Source of the DNA: Chlorops oryzae
Taxonomy: Eukaryota; Arthropoda; Insecta; Diptera; Chloropidae
DNA length: 64,000 nt
NCBI GenBank assembly: GCA_020466095.1
Contig: CM035806.1
Location: 90,390,511-90,454,510, forward strand
Direction: 5' to 3'
Shown here: in pieces, positions 42,964-55,464 of the stretch
Layout of the letters: every line of letters begins with the position of its first letter
Numbering within the stretch: the stretch's first letter is position 1
Translations under genes and position numbers: made by a program
The notes under the pieces: generated by a model
The model's input: the letters and a program-made list of their open reading frames with translations, nothing else
The model's database searches: none
What the model was told of the DNA's origin: nothing

Positions 42964-44276
42964 TGCGGCATCATGAAAGGAATTTTTAAATTTTGTTGAT
43001 TTTTCGATAGGCGCCATCTAACAACACTGTGGAGACCACTTTTCAGATTTTTATTTTGAGCGGTCCTTGATATATCCTTGAAGATCCTTTTTTATAAGCC
43101 TTTTTTTAAAATTGTATTTCTCCACAACCAATTGAGATAGAGAGACGATCTAAGCAGATTATGTTAGAAAATGAAACAAGGAAGTAAAAAAATTTTTTTT
43201 TTATTTTTACACTGAGAAAAATTTTTTCACAAAACTAAAAAGAAAATTTCGTATATTTTTTTCAGTGTATTCCCAGTTTCCCGCCACTCTATAATTTGCT
43301 TTTAAAAACACCCCTTAGTATTTACTTTAATTTAAAAGCAAAAAATATTTCAATCAGATGGCGCAGCAGTGTGATATTCAAAAAATTGCAAGTGCAGCTA
43401 TATGCTCCCAGTACAAATATCCAGTACAAATGTGTGCAATATGGTACAAAAACACATCACTCATACGCCAATCTAAAGTATTAAAATATGCAGTATATTT
43501 TTTTAAATATTTCAAAAACTAATATAGATAAAAAGATGAAACAAACTGTGAATCATTGTTAACAAAACAAGGAACCCAGAACATATATTTTTATATTTTA
43601 CACTGAGAAAAATTTTTGCACAAAAAAGAAAACAAAAATTAGGCTATTTTTCAGTGTATTCCTGGTTTTGTAATACTTTTTTGCTATTTTAAAAACTTAC
43701 CTCTCAGCTTAAACTTTTATTCAAAGGAAGACTTATTTAAATCGATGAATAAATTTTTGAGATATTTAGGAAAACATAAGAGCATATTTTTGTACTGTAC
43801 CATATTGCACACATTTGTACTGGATATTAGCACTGGGAGCATATAGGTGCACTTGCAATTTTTTGAATATCACACTGCTGCGCCATCTGATTGAAATATT
43901 TTTTGCTTTTAAATGAAAGTAAATACTAAGGGGTGTTTTTAAAAGCAAATTATAGAGTGGCTGGAAACTGGGAATACACTGAAAAAAATATTCAAAATTT
44001 TCTTTTTAGTTTTGTGAAAAAATTTTTCTGAGTGTAAAAAAAAAAATTTTTTTTTAGCTTCCTTGTTTTATTATCTAACATAATCTGCTTAGATCGTCTC
44101 TCTATCTCAATTGGTTGTTGAGAAATACAATTTTGAAAAAGGCTTATAAAAAGGACTTTCAAGGATATTTCAAGGACCGTTCAAAATAAAAATCTAAAAA
44201 GTGGTCTCCACAGTGTTTTTAGATGGCGCCTATGGAAAAATCAACAAAATTTAAAAATTCTTTTCATGATGCCGCA
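42964..44276. mobile_element. Foldback element with about 490-bp inverted repeats
   Basis: The left arm (42964-43458) starts TGCGGCATCATG, and the right arm (43786-44276) is its complement at over 90% identity. The 330-bp spacer has an internal TTTTCAGTGTATTCC copy. Arms contain the phrase ACTGAGAAAAATTTTT. No target duplication is evident and there is no coding frame beyond about 60 codons. Confidence 0.9.
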
Positions 44277-44552
44277 TGCCTTTGCTTAACCCGCTTTTCA
44301 CTTTTATTGACAAGCACAATTGGAGATTTAATAAACTGATCTTTAAATATTTTATCGCTATTTTTACATGTGACTGCATTTATGTCTATTTCACAATCGC
44401 AAAAGGTTATCAAAAAATCGCTTAGTAATGTTGTTTTCCTATCATCACAATTGCTTAGTAATTACATATTGTTTGGATTTTTTACAAGTATAAGACCTGC
44501 TTCTATCTTAATTATTTCTTCATTGTTATTTTTTATTTTTACACATGTTTCG

Positions 44553-45485
44553 TCAGTAAATATTTTTTATTTTTTTCAAAAAGTTAACATAACTTGTATT
44601 ATTATAGTGATAAGAAATGTTTTGGTTATTTACAATTTGTTGTGCTTCAAAGTTAAGTACGTAGTGATTTTCATTTCCTATGGGTGTAATGTAGGATCTC
44701 CCTGTAATCGCTGTGTCTTTAGGTACTTTAAGTATGAATAGTATTTGGTTTTGTTTATATTTTGCTTCTGCTAATTTGGTGTATTGCAATTTAAAGAAGT
44801 CTATATTAAGGGATTCAATTTCCTCTGTTGTGAATATATTACTAATCATCATATTATAGTGTGCTGCCATGAGGTTGTTTTGAATGTGTTCTATTTGGTC
44901 TGAAATAGTTTTTATTTTCAACAACGTGTCTACGTATGATATGTGGGATATGAGTCGCATGTTACTTTGATCTACATGTTTTAATTTTTCCTGGATTTGG
45001 GTTTTATCTGTTTCTATAGATCGTTTTAAAATTTTTATAGTTTCATTAAAATGATTGTTTATGAGGATATTTTTGTTAAGGTTTTCAATGATATTGTGAT
45101 TGTTTTGATCCATTACTTCGAGATGGTTTTCTATATTGGATCTGTCCTCAACATCCATGGTACCTGCTATCCACTTTAAACCTGATCCCAAAATGTTGGC
45201 TAGCCCTCTTTTTTCTCTATGGACTTGAATTGTGTGGAGTTTTATTGTTGCCCTATTTATTTTTGACAGTAGGAATCGATTATATTCAATTGTATCTGAT
45301 TCTTCAATAAAGGTTCTAGTATTTTCGATGGTAACTTCTATTTCTTTTAAGTCAATTATGTGTAATATAGTCGTGTAATTAATTATGAGTTGAATGTCAT
45401 CCAGTTTTATTTCCACATACTCATTGTCGTTAGTGGTGATTGGTTGAATGGTTAGTACTCCCATTGCTGGTATTAGCATCATCAT
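44553..45485 (-). pseudogene. Envelope gene of element G (errantivirus F-like)
   Basis: An open minus-strand frame of 310 codons covers most of the ectodomain. A furin-type site REKR lies at about 45205-45216, followed by a Gly-rich fusion-peptide-like stretch and the conserved GTMD word, then long coiled-coil-like sequence. The C-terminal transmembrane part is missing or frame-shifted where the sequence runs towards the foldback element. No intact signal peptide is seen in this frame; its counterpart would come from splicing. Confidence 0.8.
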
Positions 45486-46200
45486 AAAGGTTAGGAGTAA
45501 AGGTATCCAATTGACCTGCGAATTTAGTTTTTCGTTTAATATTAGAAAGGTGTACGTTCTCTAGTTTTCCTTCTACCTTATCTATTGGTCTTGCTTTAGT
45601 GGTGGAATGTATAGATTTGTTATACCATTCGATACATTTAAAAATTCTTTTTTGGGTTGATAAATCTGAGTTTTGTGCTTCCAAAGTTCTAAATTGTTCA
45701 GATATGGTGCTATGCAATCTCTCTACATCGGCGTTGCCTGTATGGTTGTTAGGCTTAGTGTAATGAACTTCTATATTTTCTGTTTTAAAAAGTCTTTGAT
45801 ATTTACTGAGTTAACCTCGTTGTCTGTCACAATCTTCTTTGGTTTATTTCTGAGAGATAAAAACATTCTGATCTTTTCTACTAATGTTTTGCTGATCCTG
45901 TCTTCTAGATTCATTGCTATAGCGTACTTAGAAATTTTGTCGATTAAAGTAATAAAGCTATGTTTTTTATTTGTATACACGTCCATATGGACTATTTCAT
46001 TTATATCTGAAGGTGTTTCTGTGATTGCAAATTTGGGTTTAATTGGTGGCCGGTTTTTTTTTTTGCTCTATTGCAAACGTCGCAATTATTTATGTATTTT
46101 TGTATGAAATATTTAAGATTTTTATGAAATAATTTTGTTTTAAGACCCTCATAGTTTTCAGTAATGCCTGCATGTCCAGTTTCATATCTATGATATTTGC
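45486..46200 (-). pseudogene. Integrase of element G
   Basis: Minus-strand words are HMDVYTNKKHSFITLIDKISKYA (first Asp), IVTDNEVNSVNIKDFL (second Asp) and, in another frame, a short linker to IEWYNKSIHSTTKARP. A deletion removes sequence around the catalytic Glu, and several frameshifts occur. Confidence 0.75.
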
Positions 46201-46216
46201 CAATCTGTTTGTATAA

Positions 46217-47026
46217 CTAATTTTCATTATCAATATCTCTTGCGATGAAACCACATCTGACAAATTTTATTCTGGTGCCGAACAGTTCAATAAGTTTTAA
46301 TTGCACTCTATTGTAAAGGTGATCAGATAGTTCGGTAAAAATTCCTATTCGTCCATGGGTAATGTGTTGACGAAAAAGATCTGCCATGTATTTAGTTTCG
46401 ATATCTCTGGTGCTAATGAAAACTTTTTTATTGTTGTTGACTATTTTGAAGTCCTCTGCTTTATGGTCTGTTAGTATGATTTGAGTTTTAAATCTATTGA
46501 CTACTGTGGTTAGAATTGGGAAGTGATCGTTTTGATCTGTTTCTTGTGTATGAATAGTGGCAGCTGTCCTGAAATTATCATCATTATTTTCTGTTTCTCC
46601 TGAGTTTTCTATTGCTAGTATTTCTCCAAATTCATTGTTTATTCTGCTCAAAAAATTTGCTACTTTGTTATCCTTGCCTTTTATATAGTTGATGGTAAAG
46701 TCATATTCACCTAATTCTAATAACCATCGTTGTAGTTTTGGATTTATGTCTTTCCCTTTGGTTTTAGTGTGTAACCATATTAAGGGTTGGTGGTAAGTTA
46801 ATAGCTTGAACTGTCTGCCATACAAATACGGTCGGAAATAATTTATTGACCAGACTATTGCAAGTAATTCTTTCTCTACTGCAGCGTAATTTTTTTCATG
46901 ATCATTTAACGTTCTGATTGCATAAGCAATTGGCTGTTCGCCTTGGGAAAGTACCGCCCCCAATGCATGATCACTAGCATCTGTTGTTAATTTCAAGCCT
47001 TTGGACCAATCTGGGTATTTTAGCAA
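46217..47026 (-). pseudogene. RNase H of element G
   Basis: An open frame of 269 codons holds LTTDASDHALGAVLS, EKELLAIVWSINYFRPYLYG, LTYHQPLIWL and NKVANFLSRI. The third motif has His-Gln where DH is usual (TDHQPL to TYHQPL), so one catalytic Asp is lost. A linker rich in charged residues follows. Confidence 0.85.
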
Positions 47027-47110
47027 AGGTGGATTTACAAGAAGGTTTTTTTAATTTTTCCAATGCGTCTATGTATTGGGAATCGTTCACATTTACTTTT
47101 AAATTTTTTT

Positions 47111-47950
47111 TCAAATATTATATTTAGTAAGGTGGTATGCAATTTTTGCATAATATTTAACAAATATTCGGTAATACCCTGTTATTCCAAGAAAAGATTT
47201 GATTTGTTTTTGAGTCTTGGGGAGTTTAAGTTTCTGAATTGATTCAACTTTGGTTGAATTAGGTTTCATACCTTCTGAAGTAAGAGTATGGCCGAGATAA
47301 TCAGTTTGCTTGCAGAAAAATGCGCATTTATCGATTTGGAGTTCCTCGATACTCGTGCTAAAAATTAATATGTCGTCGAGGTAGACGACACAAATTCTAT
47401 GGATATATTCCCGTAGTACTGAATTTTTCAGTCCGAATGGCATTCGAATAAATTCATAGTGACCGAATGGAGTGGAAAAGGCAGTTTTCTTTTGATCATC
47501 TTCTTCAATAAGAATTTGATGAAAGCCTTTTGCCAAGTCCAAGGTTGAGAAATAATTAGATTTCCCTAATTTGTCCAATATATTTTCTATATTGGGAATA
47601 GGGAATTTGTCGCTGACAGTTATCTCATTAAGCTTACGGTAATCGATTACGATTCGCCATTTTTGCTTGCCTGAGTTTTCTAATTTCTTTGGGACTATCC
47701 AGATCGGAGAAATATAAAGGGAATTACTTTCTTTAATTATGTTCTGATATAACATTTCGCTAATTTGTTTGCTTATTTCCTCCTCATGTATCTTCGGATA
47801 CCTATAAATTTTCGTGTAAATTGGTATTTCAGTTTGGATTATAAAACTATGTTTGTTGGCATGTGTATGGGTGAGGTTTTGTCCTTCGTGGTAAAAAATA
47901 TCTGAGCTTTCTTCTACTATCGATTTAAGACATTTTTTTTTCTTCCTCAT
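47111..47950 (-). pseudogene. Reverse transcriptase of element G with internal deletion
   Basis: The 279-codon frame reads WIVPKK, WRIVIDYRKLNE, YFSTLDLAKGFHQI and FGHYEFIRMPFGLKNSV, then jumps to CVVYLDDILIFS (YLDD active site), and jumps again to IDKCAFF and LGHTLTSEGMKPN. Two in-frame gaps shorten the palm. The upstream protease frame is joined across a frameshift in an A9 tract (47930-47940). The same gaps and shift occur in element F. Confidence 0.9.
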
Positions 47951-48400
47951 TCATATCGTTTCCATATAATTTTTTGGCATAATTTTGACTGATATTAATC
48001 GGTTCCAAAGTATGAATTTCCTCTACTTTGTATGGGCAAGAATGAAAAAAATTTATATTATTGTTATTTATTTCAATATATTCTTCTTCAAGGTTAATTT
48101 TTGCTTTCAATGCTTGTAAAATATTTTGACCAATAAATCATCAAAATTTTTATTTTTGAATTCTGTTAATTTCCATCGCATGAAACCATTATCTCTGAGT
48201 TCCTTCGGGACGTCAGTAATTATTTCACTGTCTACTGTTATATGACCGGATAGGGATCTGAATAAAATTGGTTTTTCGAGCAAAATTCTTTCATACTTAG
48301 GTAGAGAATTTTTGTTCAAAAGTGTAGTCGTCGAGCCTGTGTCTATTAAAAATTTAATTTTATTTTCTCCAACTGGTATGTATATTATGGGTAGTCGAGA
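47925..48400 (-). pseudogene. Retropepsin and linker of element G
   Basis: FLIDTGSTTTLL (about 48365-48330) is the active site. The frame is shifted near 48107, and sequence between the flap region and the linker is shortened. Confidence 0.75.
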
Positions 48401-49284
48401 TTCGACGTCGCTAATTGAAAATTTACTTCGTTGGCTATGGGTTCTTCTTCTTAAATATCTTCCTGGAGATGGTCTTCTTCCATTGGCTCTATGGATTGGT
48501 TTGTTCTTTGAAATGATCCTGTTCTACGTGTAGTTGAGTTGCCTTGGTTATTAGTTCAATTTTGTGGGGTGCTGTTAGTGTAATTTTGCCTGAATACTCC
48601 CGAATTATTCTGACGATATTGTCCAGAATTCCTGCCTATTGTGTTATTTTGGTTTGTATTAGTGTTTTGAGTATTAATCTGAGTGTTTTGTCTGTTAGCT
48701 TTAGTGTTAAAGTTGGTGTTTTGAGCGTTATTTTGAGTGTTTTGTCTATTGCCAGGCGGATAAGAGTTAAAGTTTTGAGTACTATTCTGATTGTTCTGCC
48801 GGTTTTCGGACCTGAAAGTATTTTTGACGAAGCCACATTCTTCGAAACAATAATATGATTCTCTAAGGGTTTTTATGTTTCTACTATAGATTATGCTGGA
48901 CAGGTGTGGTGGGATATAAGCGAGGAATGTTTTTAACATAAGAGCTTCATTTACAATGGGTGAAAATTCGGTGGGTTTCAAAGGGTCTTGAAAATATTTA
49001 TTATTGAGCATATCTAATATATTTCTTAAATACATAAGAGATTGGCTTACGTTATTGTAGCGTACATTAAGCGCTTTATGAAAAAGTTTATGGTATGATT
49101 CTCTTACTCCGAAGTTCTTAAGTAGCTCCAGTTTGATTTGCGACCATGTCGGGCTATTAATTGTCCTGATTACATTGGCTGCTTCACCTTGTATCTTTTT
49201 GAGGACGTATCAATGAAAAAAATATTGCTCCGTGTTGGTGCCATTGAATAGGTTGGCGAACAACTCCACCTCGTTTATGAAGGA
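48401..49284 (-). pseudogene. Gag C-terminal half of element G (Asn/Gln-rich)
   Basis: The frame 49035-48556 begins in the capsid-like YLRNILDML region. It ends in NRQNTQ-type repeats (48560-48760) with no zinc knuckle. Stops shared with element F lie near 49190 (TGA) and 48557 (TGA). It is cut at 49284. Confidence 0.75.
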
Positions 49285-51000
49285 TAAGGCATAGTGGAGT
49301 AGCGGAGCTCTGCTACATTTAATCTCCTACTGGCAAAATATAACGAAAATTCTTCACCCCCTTCCTCTTGAGACAATACTGCTCCTAAGTCACCGCCACT
49401 AGCATCGGTAGTTAGTCGGATTGGTTTCGAAAAACTGACGTACCGGAGTACTGGTGGATTTAGTATAATCCCTTTCAAACAATCTAGTACGACTTGGCCC
49501 TCCCTCGTTTATTTGAAATTTTCGCCTTTCCGTAATATTAAGTTTTGTCATGGGCAGCATGATCTTTGCGGCGTTTGGAATGAATTTGCGATAATAGTTA
49601 ATAAAACCTAACACCCCTTGGAGCTCCTTTACATTTCACGGAGCGGGCAGATTCTTAACACAATCCACCCTTCGCAGGTCTGGGGACACACCCTTTTCCG
49701 AACACTGATGTCTTTCTCACGGCTTCCAACACTCTGGGCATTCAATTAAGTTTGTTTTATGCATATGCATACAAAGAGTTGGTTTTGCATTCTTTTTTTG
49801 TGTTGGCTTAATTTTTGCCATAAACGATTATGTCGTCTAAATATACGAAACAATCAATTACCTGCAACCCCGTTAGTACGCTATTCATAATGCGATTGAA
49901 TGCTGCGGGCGCGCCCGTTGGGCCGAAAGGCATACGCTTAAATTCGTTATGGCCTGTGCCCCTGCTAAAAGCTGTTTTTCCCTGTCTTTCCTGTCCACCA
50001 GGACCTGATGGTACCCACTGGCAAAATCCAGTGTGGAGAAATACCTACTCTGTCCAAGCTGGTCTAAAATTGGTCAATCCTAGGGATGGGAAACATGGTT
50101 TTCAATGTAACCTCATTAAGCTGTCTGAAATCTATTACGAGTCTCCAATTCTTAACAGCTATGCCACCTAACTTTTAAGGTACTAAAATTATTGGGGAAT
50201 TCCATGACGACTTGCTCGGAACTATACTGTCTTGGTTTAGCATTTCTTGGGCTTGTTTGTTAATTTTCTCTCTGTGAGCATCCGGGAGACGGTATTGCCA
50301 TTTGTTGATAGGCGCCACCCCGATGTGAGAAGGAATTTCTGGTGTCATTACGTCTGTATATGTAAGCGGTTCTCCGTCCAACTGGAAAAGGTCACTGAAT
50401 GTCCTCACGATTTTTTCGAAAGAATCTGTTCCTTCTTGTGACTGGGTTGAATATTTTCATGATCTCTGTAGTCCTCTTTTCAAATATATTGTTTGGTTTT
50501 AGGGGTAAAATTTCCTTACAACCTTCCGAGCTTGAGTAAAGGTCTTTAGCAGGTTTAATGACTACCTCGCGATCCTGAGCATTTAGAATGGGTATATAAG
50601 TTTTGCCATTATTCACTCTCGTCAGACTTTCTCCTATAAAAACGTTATATTCGATCTCTTGTTTATTCACTATTATTTCTCCGTTCGCGCGACATGTACC
50701 CTCACTGCCCATGTTGTACGTGCTGGCATTCTTATCTGTTCTAATGGTCCGATCAGGTTTGTGTAAAAGCCGTTTCTAAGAGCGAATCCTTTCTCTCTCC
50801 TGTGGGTGAATCAATTACCAAATCACTACGCCTAGTGTGTATAACGGATCCTTGCCACAAAATGTCCCTTCCCAGCAGCTCGTCTGCTGGAATCCCTGCG
50901 CTAACGTTGACTACATGCAACTTCATTTCTAGGGGACAATGGCTATGTTTAATATTAGCAACTCCTCCCATTTTAATTTCACCTCCAAACCTACCTGTGA
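49285..51000 (-). mobile_element. Gypsy-type element H, protease to RNase H fragment
   Basis: Minus-strand remnants in order: GIPADELLGRDILWQ (end of protease, 50920-50870), a linker, PDAHREKINKQAQEML and WNSPIILVP (RT fingers, 50320-50180), DFRQLNEVTL (about 50110), FVYLDDIIVYG (49855-49820), FINYYRKFIPNAA (about 49605) and ITTDASGGDLGAVLSQEE (49430-49370). The family differs from E and G. Frames are broken many times, and integrase is absent. Confidence 0.8.
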
Positions 51001-51362
51001 GTCGTTTTCTACTACCCTCGTCTTAACATAGCTTACATCGGAGTTGAATACCCCTCTAAAAAATCTTAATACTAGAATATAAAATATATATATATAAATT
51101 AAAGGATCTACTAAGGTTCCTTATAAAAAAATATTTTCAGCGGACCCAACTAGTCCGCTTCTACTAAAAGAATTTAACAGCAATTTATAAAACGTTATAA
51201 TTTATTCGACCGATATCGATGGCTCCTGGAACTAGACTGCTTAACATATAAAGTCACATATCTTTGTTAATAATCATGACGTTGCTTTTACTTTTCATAT
51301 TGTAAACAATTATGAGTTCACTAAATAACTTTTACGTTTCCAAAGGTGATCTTCTAACTTGA
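51001..51362. other. No recognisable gene
   Basis: AT-rich joint between element H and the LINE fragment; a (TA)n stretch lies near 51085. Confidence 0.4.
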
Positions 51363-52980
51363 ATGAAATTTTTGACCAAATATAAAAATTGGCTAAAAAT
51401 TTTACATTTGAATGCTCAAAGCCTGTCTAAAAAAATTGATGAAATCAGGAGTAATTTTGAAAATGGTGGAACAGATATTGTGTGTTCTCGAGACCTGGTT
51501 CTCACCGTATTCCTGCCTGTGCGGTCTCCTTAGGTGGATACAAATTGTTCAGAGCCGATCGCCTTAGCCATGCCGGTGCAGTTGCCGTATATTTCAAGAA
51601 AAACATCTCTTGTAAAGTTGGTATTAAATCTGGCCCTGGATGCTGTTTGGAATACCTATTCGTCGAGATAAGGGACTGCAGTAGTAAATTGCTAGTAAGT
51701 TGTATTTACCGTCCCAACCGCTACACTGATATCTCTCTTTTATTTGTAATTCTAGAATCTATGACACCCGAAAACTCTTACATTATATTAGCTGGAGATT
51801 TCAACAGTGATTTGCTTTGTGATTCTTCGCTTGTAATCCAAGTGCATGCAGTGGGCCTTTACCCTGTAAACAATTCTACGCCTATACATTTGAGTTCAAG
51901 ATGCAGTATTCTCCTGGGTATTTTTTATATAGAAAATTCAGTAAATGTTCTTCTTTACGACCAACTAGCTGCAGCACATTACTCCAAGCACGACCTCATA
52001 TATCTGACCTATACTTTTAAAACATCCACTCAATCCATTCAAGAAACTATCGTTTACCGGGACTTCAAAAATATAAATTTCTAATTTCTTAACAGAGAGA
52101 TTGATGAGGTTGAATGGAGTCTTCTTTATTATTTCGTATCAATAGATGAACAAGCTACTTTCATGGAAAATTCACACAGCCTACAAACGCTGGAAGAGAT
52201 ATCGAACTAATGAACTCCTTTCGCACTTTAAAACTCTACGTCGTTAAGTCGTGACTGAAGTCAAAAGAGCTAAATCTAATTTCTTTCAAGCGAAGTTTAA
52301 TTCTGCCACTAGTTCAAAACGCATTTGGACTGTGGTTCAAAATTTTGGAACTAACGGTACTTCGGATAAAAATGTGAACCCTCATCTTCTTGATTTAAAT
52401 AAGATAAACAAAGAGTTTGCTTTTCTGAATACCCCTAAAACATCCCCTGCCCCTTCAGTTTATGATGATTATCCCGAAAACCTTTCCTGTAGCAGTTTCT
52501 CCTTCTCATGTGTGGATCAATAAACTGTCCAAAAAAGTGCACTGGCTGTAAAATCAAATGCTGTTGGCTTGGATATCATGCATCCCAGATTCGTAAAAAT
52601 AATATTGCCAAAAATACTTCCGTACATTATGTTTTTATTAAATAACATTTTAACTAAATCTGTGTTTCCTTCCAACTGGAAGCGCGCCAAAATAATCCCC
52701 ATTCCTAAACCGTAGGGTGAATTTCGCCCAATCTCCATATTACCATTCTTTGCGAAAGCGCTTGAAAAAATAATCTACACGCACACAACGGACAACTTAA
52801 CTGCGAATATCTTAATTCACAATTATCAGTCTGGATTCCGAAGTGGCTATAGCTGCACAACTTCTCTAGTCAACGTTGTTGAAGATCTGCGTGAATCATT
52901 CGATTCAAACAACAAAAGTCTTCTTACACTCTTAGATCACAGCAAGGCATACGATGCCGTTAACCATTCACCTCAGCCAA
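51363..52980 (+). mobile_element. CR1/L2-like LINE fragment (endonuclease and RT)
   Basis: The start ATG at 51363 leads WLKILHLNAQSLSKK, a typical endonuclease opening. LLVSCIYRP and ILAGDFNSD (about 51790) are endonuclease motifs. RT words follow: AVGLDIMHP (about 52560), FRPISI (52725) and YQSGFRSGYSCTTSL (52825), then LLDHSKAYDAVNH (52930). Frames are shifted repeatedly and the catalytic FxDD is beyond the break. It differs from the Jockey copies in this window. Confidence 0.75.
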
Positions 52981-53065
52981 AATACTCATTTAAATAGCTG
53001 TGCGAAATTGAAATTTGAAAATTCCGTTATAATAATTTTGAGAGCTTTCAATCCGGTCATAAATC

Positions 53066-53301
53066 CTAGTGTCCGACCGAAGGTTCGGCTTCGGTAATCG
53101 CCATGATCGGCCAATTTTTAATTTTCGGCTGGAAAAAGCCGAATATTTGAGCCGAATGTTTTTGCATTTTAATCGAAGTAAAAAGTCACGATACTTTTTT
53201 TAGTTGCTTCATTGAGACCTTTTACATTAATAGAAGGCCGAAGTCTTGAAATATGCCGAACGTTCGGCTTCGGCCAAAAATCCACCTTCGGTCGTACACT
53301 A
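53066..53301. mobile_element. hAT-type MITE (236 bp)
   Basis: It begins TAGTGTCCGACCGAAGG and ends with the complement of TAGTGTACGACCGAAGG. Flanks are ATAAATCC (53058-53065) and ATAAATAC (53302-53309), matching at 7 of 8 positions, as an 8-bp target duplication. Repeated GTTCGGCTTCGG words lie just inside both ends. Non-coding. Confidence 0.85.
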
Positions 53302-53374
53302 ATAAATACCTATTATCATACAATAATGTATTTTGTGTGCTGAAAATATCAACTGCCGTTAAAAAGCATTCAAT

Positions 53375-54137
53375 TGTTGGGTGTCACAGCCGCACAAAAA
53401 GTTTTATACCCTATTGCGATAAAAAGTACAACAACTGAAGCACCCACGTTCAAAATTAAGTAAACTTGAAAGCTTTCGTAAACAATCAAAGCTTGTACCA
53501 ACAACAACAGCCACAAGTGCGATGCGGAAATAAAAGAAAAACGCTTCGCGAGCATAAGGTAGGCTTAAAAACGCATATAAAGACTGACCTATATCAACCA
53601 TAACCTATTACAACAAAAATGAAAACGACAGCCGATAATGTCGCAACAGCCGATACTGCCAGCATAGCAATAACAAAATAAATGGAACACGCAACAACAA
53701 CAAGCGAGCTGTGGCTAGAGGTATTGAGCAACAGCAGCATTCAACAACAACGAGTAAGCTGACCTGATGGGTAATATATTGGAACTGCAACAATAACAGT
53801 AAGGATGACCCAAGAGAATGTCGAAACAAACGATATTGCTAGAGCAGCAATATCGCTCTATTTAAACCAAGCATCGTTCACTGAAAGGGGACTACGATCA
53901 GAACCGCGAACGGAAGTATTCAGTACATCTCAACCTTAACGCACCTACTCACGAGCCAGGACGTTGAAGGTTGGATCTCCGCGTTATCTAGAGAATAAAT
54001 CAGTTAAGTTAGTTAGCTTAAGGATTAAACGTCATGTCATAGAAAAAATTAAATAAAAGTTATATTGAGCATTAAATCAACGATTTCGTCTATCACTACG
54101 TTAATCTACTTAGGCGCGCTCCCTAGATAACACAACA
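53375..54137 (+). repeat. 5' LTR of element D
   Basis: It starts about TGTTGGGTGTCAC and ends AGATAACACAACA, followed by TTTA and the primer-binding site. The U5 block CGAGCCAGGACG (about 53955) is shared with LTRs A and C. The exact 5' end is uncertain. Confidence 0.7.
53831..53866 (+). promoter_or_regulatory. Inverted repeat plus TATA-like box in LTR D
   Basis: CGATATTGC (53831-53839) and GCAATATCG (53847-53855), then TATTTAAA at 53859-53866. Confidence 0.75.
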
Positions 54138-54141
54138 TTTA

Positions 54142-54159
54142 TGGCGCAGCCGGTATTCG
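54142..54159 (+). promoter_or_regulatory. Primer-binding site of element D
   Basis: TGGCGCAGCCGGTATTCG, identical to that of element A. Confidence 0.75.
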
Positions 54160-54466
54160 TATAAAGTTAATTCGGGAACGAACAAGGATCCGTGCGGTTT
54201 TCAAAGAACTACAATCCTGATAATGGGTTAAAGTAGTTGTCTATTCCACCCATTTTCGACCCAGATACTATAGACTGTTGAAGAGCGGTGATACCAAATC
54301 CACCGGGATCTGGTAGAGTTGATAACTCCAAAGGACACCTTAGCAATACGACTTACTAAGGGTTGTATAAGAAACCCAAGATTTGTCAAAAATTTTAAAA
54401 TAAAAAAAGTAAAAAGACAGAGCTGAAAACCGAAAAAATAACACTGCTTAACAAATTTGGAATTTA

Positions 54467-55347
54467 TAAAAAGCAACTGAATATTTGTGCAATTTTCCTG
54501 TAGATCTCGGCCTCCTAAGCAAGAAAAAAAATTTTTTTAATTTTTTTATGGAAGAGTTTTTGAGAAAAAATTTTTTGAAATTTTTTTCAGTGCATTTCGT
54601 AGGTGCACTTGCTATTTCAAGCATATCTCGGGCCCCGATCTACCGATTTTAATAAATATATTTTCCAAATATAGATAATTAAGCTCCCTACAACTTTTAG
54701 AAACAAAGTTTTTGATTTGCATGAGTAGTTTTAGTGCTAGAGGTGCAATTATACAAGAAAATTGTGTTTTTTTCAAAAAAATCAGGGTAAATTTTTCATA
54801 TAAAAATTTGTAAAAAATAGAAATCGAAGTGGAAAACCCATTTTCAAATTTTTTGCGTATAGCTAAGTATTTCTTCTAAAAAATAAGCCCCGTTTGGCTA
54901 AAAGCGGTGAAAAATTTACGGAGCTATGATTTTTTTGCCAAAACACTAAAAAATCGATATTTCACAATTTTTGCTTTGTTCACAAAACTTGTTCATATGA
55001 GCCGAAATTATTTTATGAAGGTGCAATTGAGTAAATTTTCACATATATAAATGCATAAATGCTGCCTCTTTATTGATTAAAAATGAATGTCGTTTTGCCC
55101 TGCCTTTTAGAATATTGTGGTGGATTTGTTTACCTGCCGGTCTCAATGACCTGTACCAGATAAAAAAGGGTGCAGTGCTTTCCCTTAGTGGAAAAAAATA
55201 TAAGGTATCATGAATACGTTTTGTGCGTTAACGTCAGTTTTTATACTAAACGTGTTTCTTTACTTTCAATTTTGCCTAATGAATTGAGCGTAGTATAAAA
55301 TACCTGAGGTTTTGCATACTTTACATACATACTTACATACAGTATAG
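54467..55347 (+). repeat. Left terminal inverted repeat of the DNA transposon
   Basis: The complement lies at 57335-58212. Few mismatches are visible over more than 800 bp (for example TTTTTTGAAATTTTT against TTTTTTGCAATTTTT near 54570). Confidence 0.9.
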
Positions 55348-55464
55348 AAAATTTATGGCAATATATAAAAGGGTAACACTTATGCGTTTAGATTAGTAGT
55401 CTTGAACTAAATTTTGAACAACGTACATCAATTGAAAATAAAACAAATTTTAAAATATAAAAAA

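Larger units (their letters stand above)
41889..49284 (-). mobile_element. Errantivirus-like Gypsy element G (5' truncated)
   Basis: Minus order is gag (from 49284), protease, RT, RNase H, integrase, env (45485-44553) and 3' LTR (42950-41889). The LTR is cut by a MITE, and a foldback element separates it from env. The internal part is nearly identical to element F (61620-64000) in opposite orientation. The 5' LTR and gag N-terminus are lost at the joint with element H. Confidence 0.85.
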
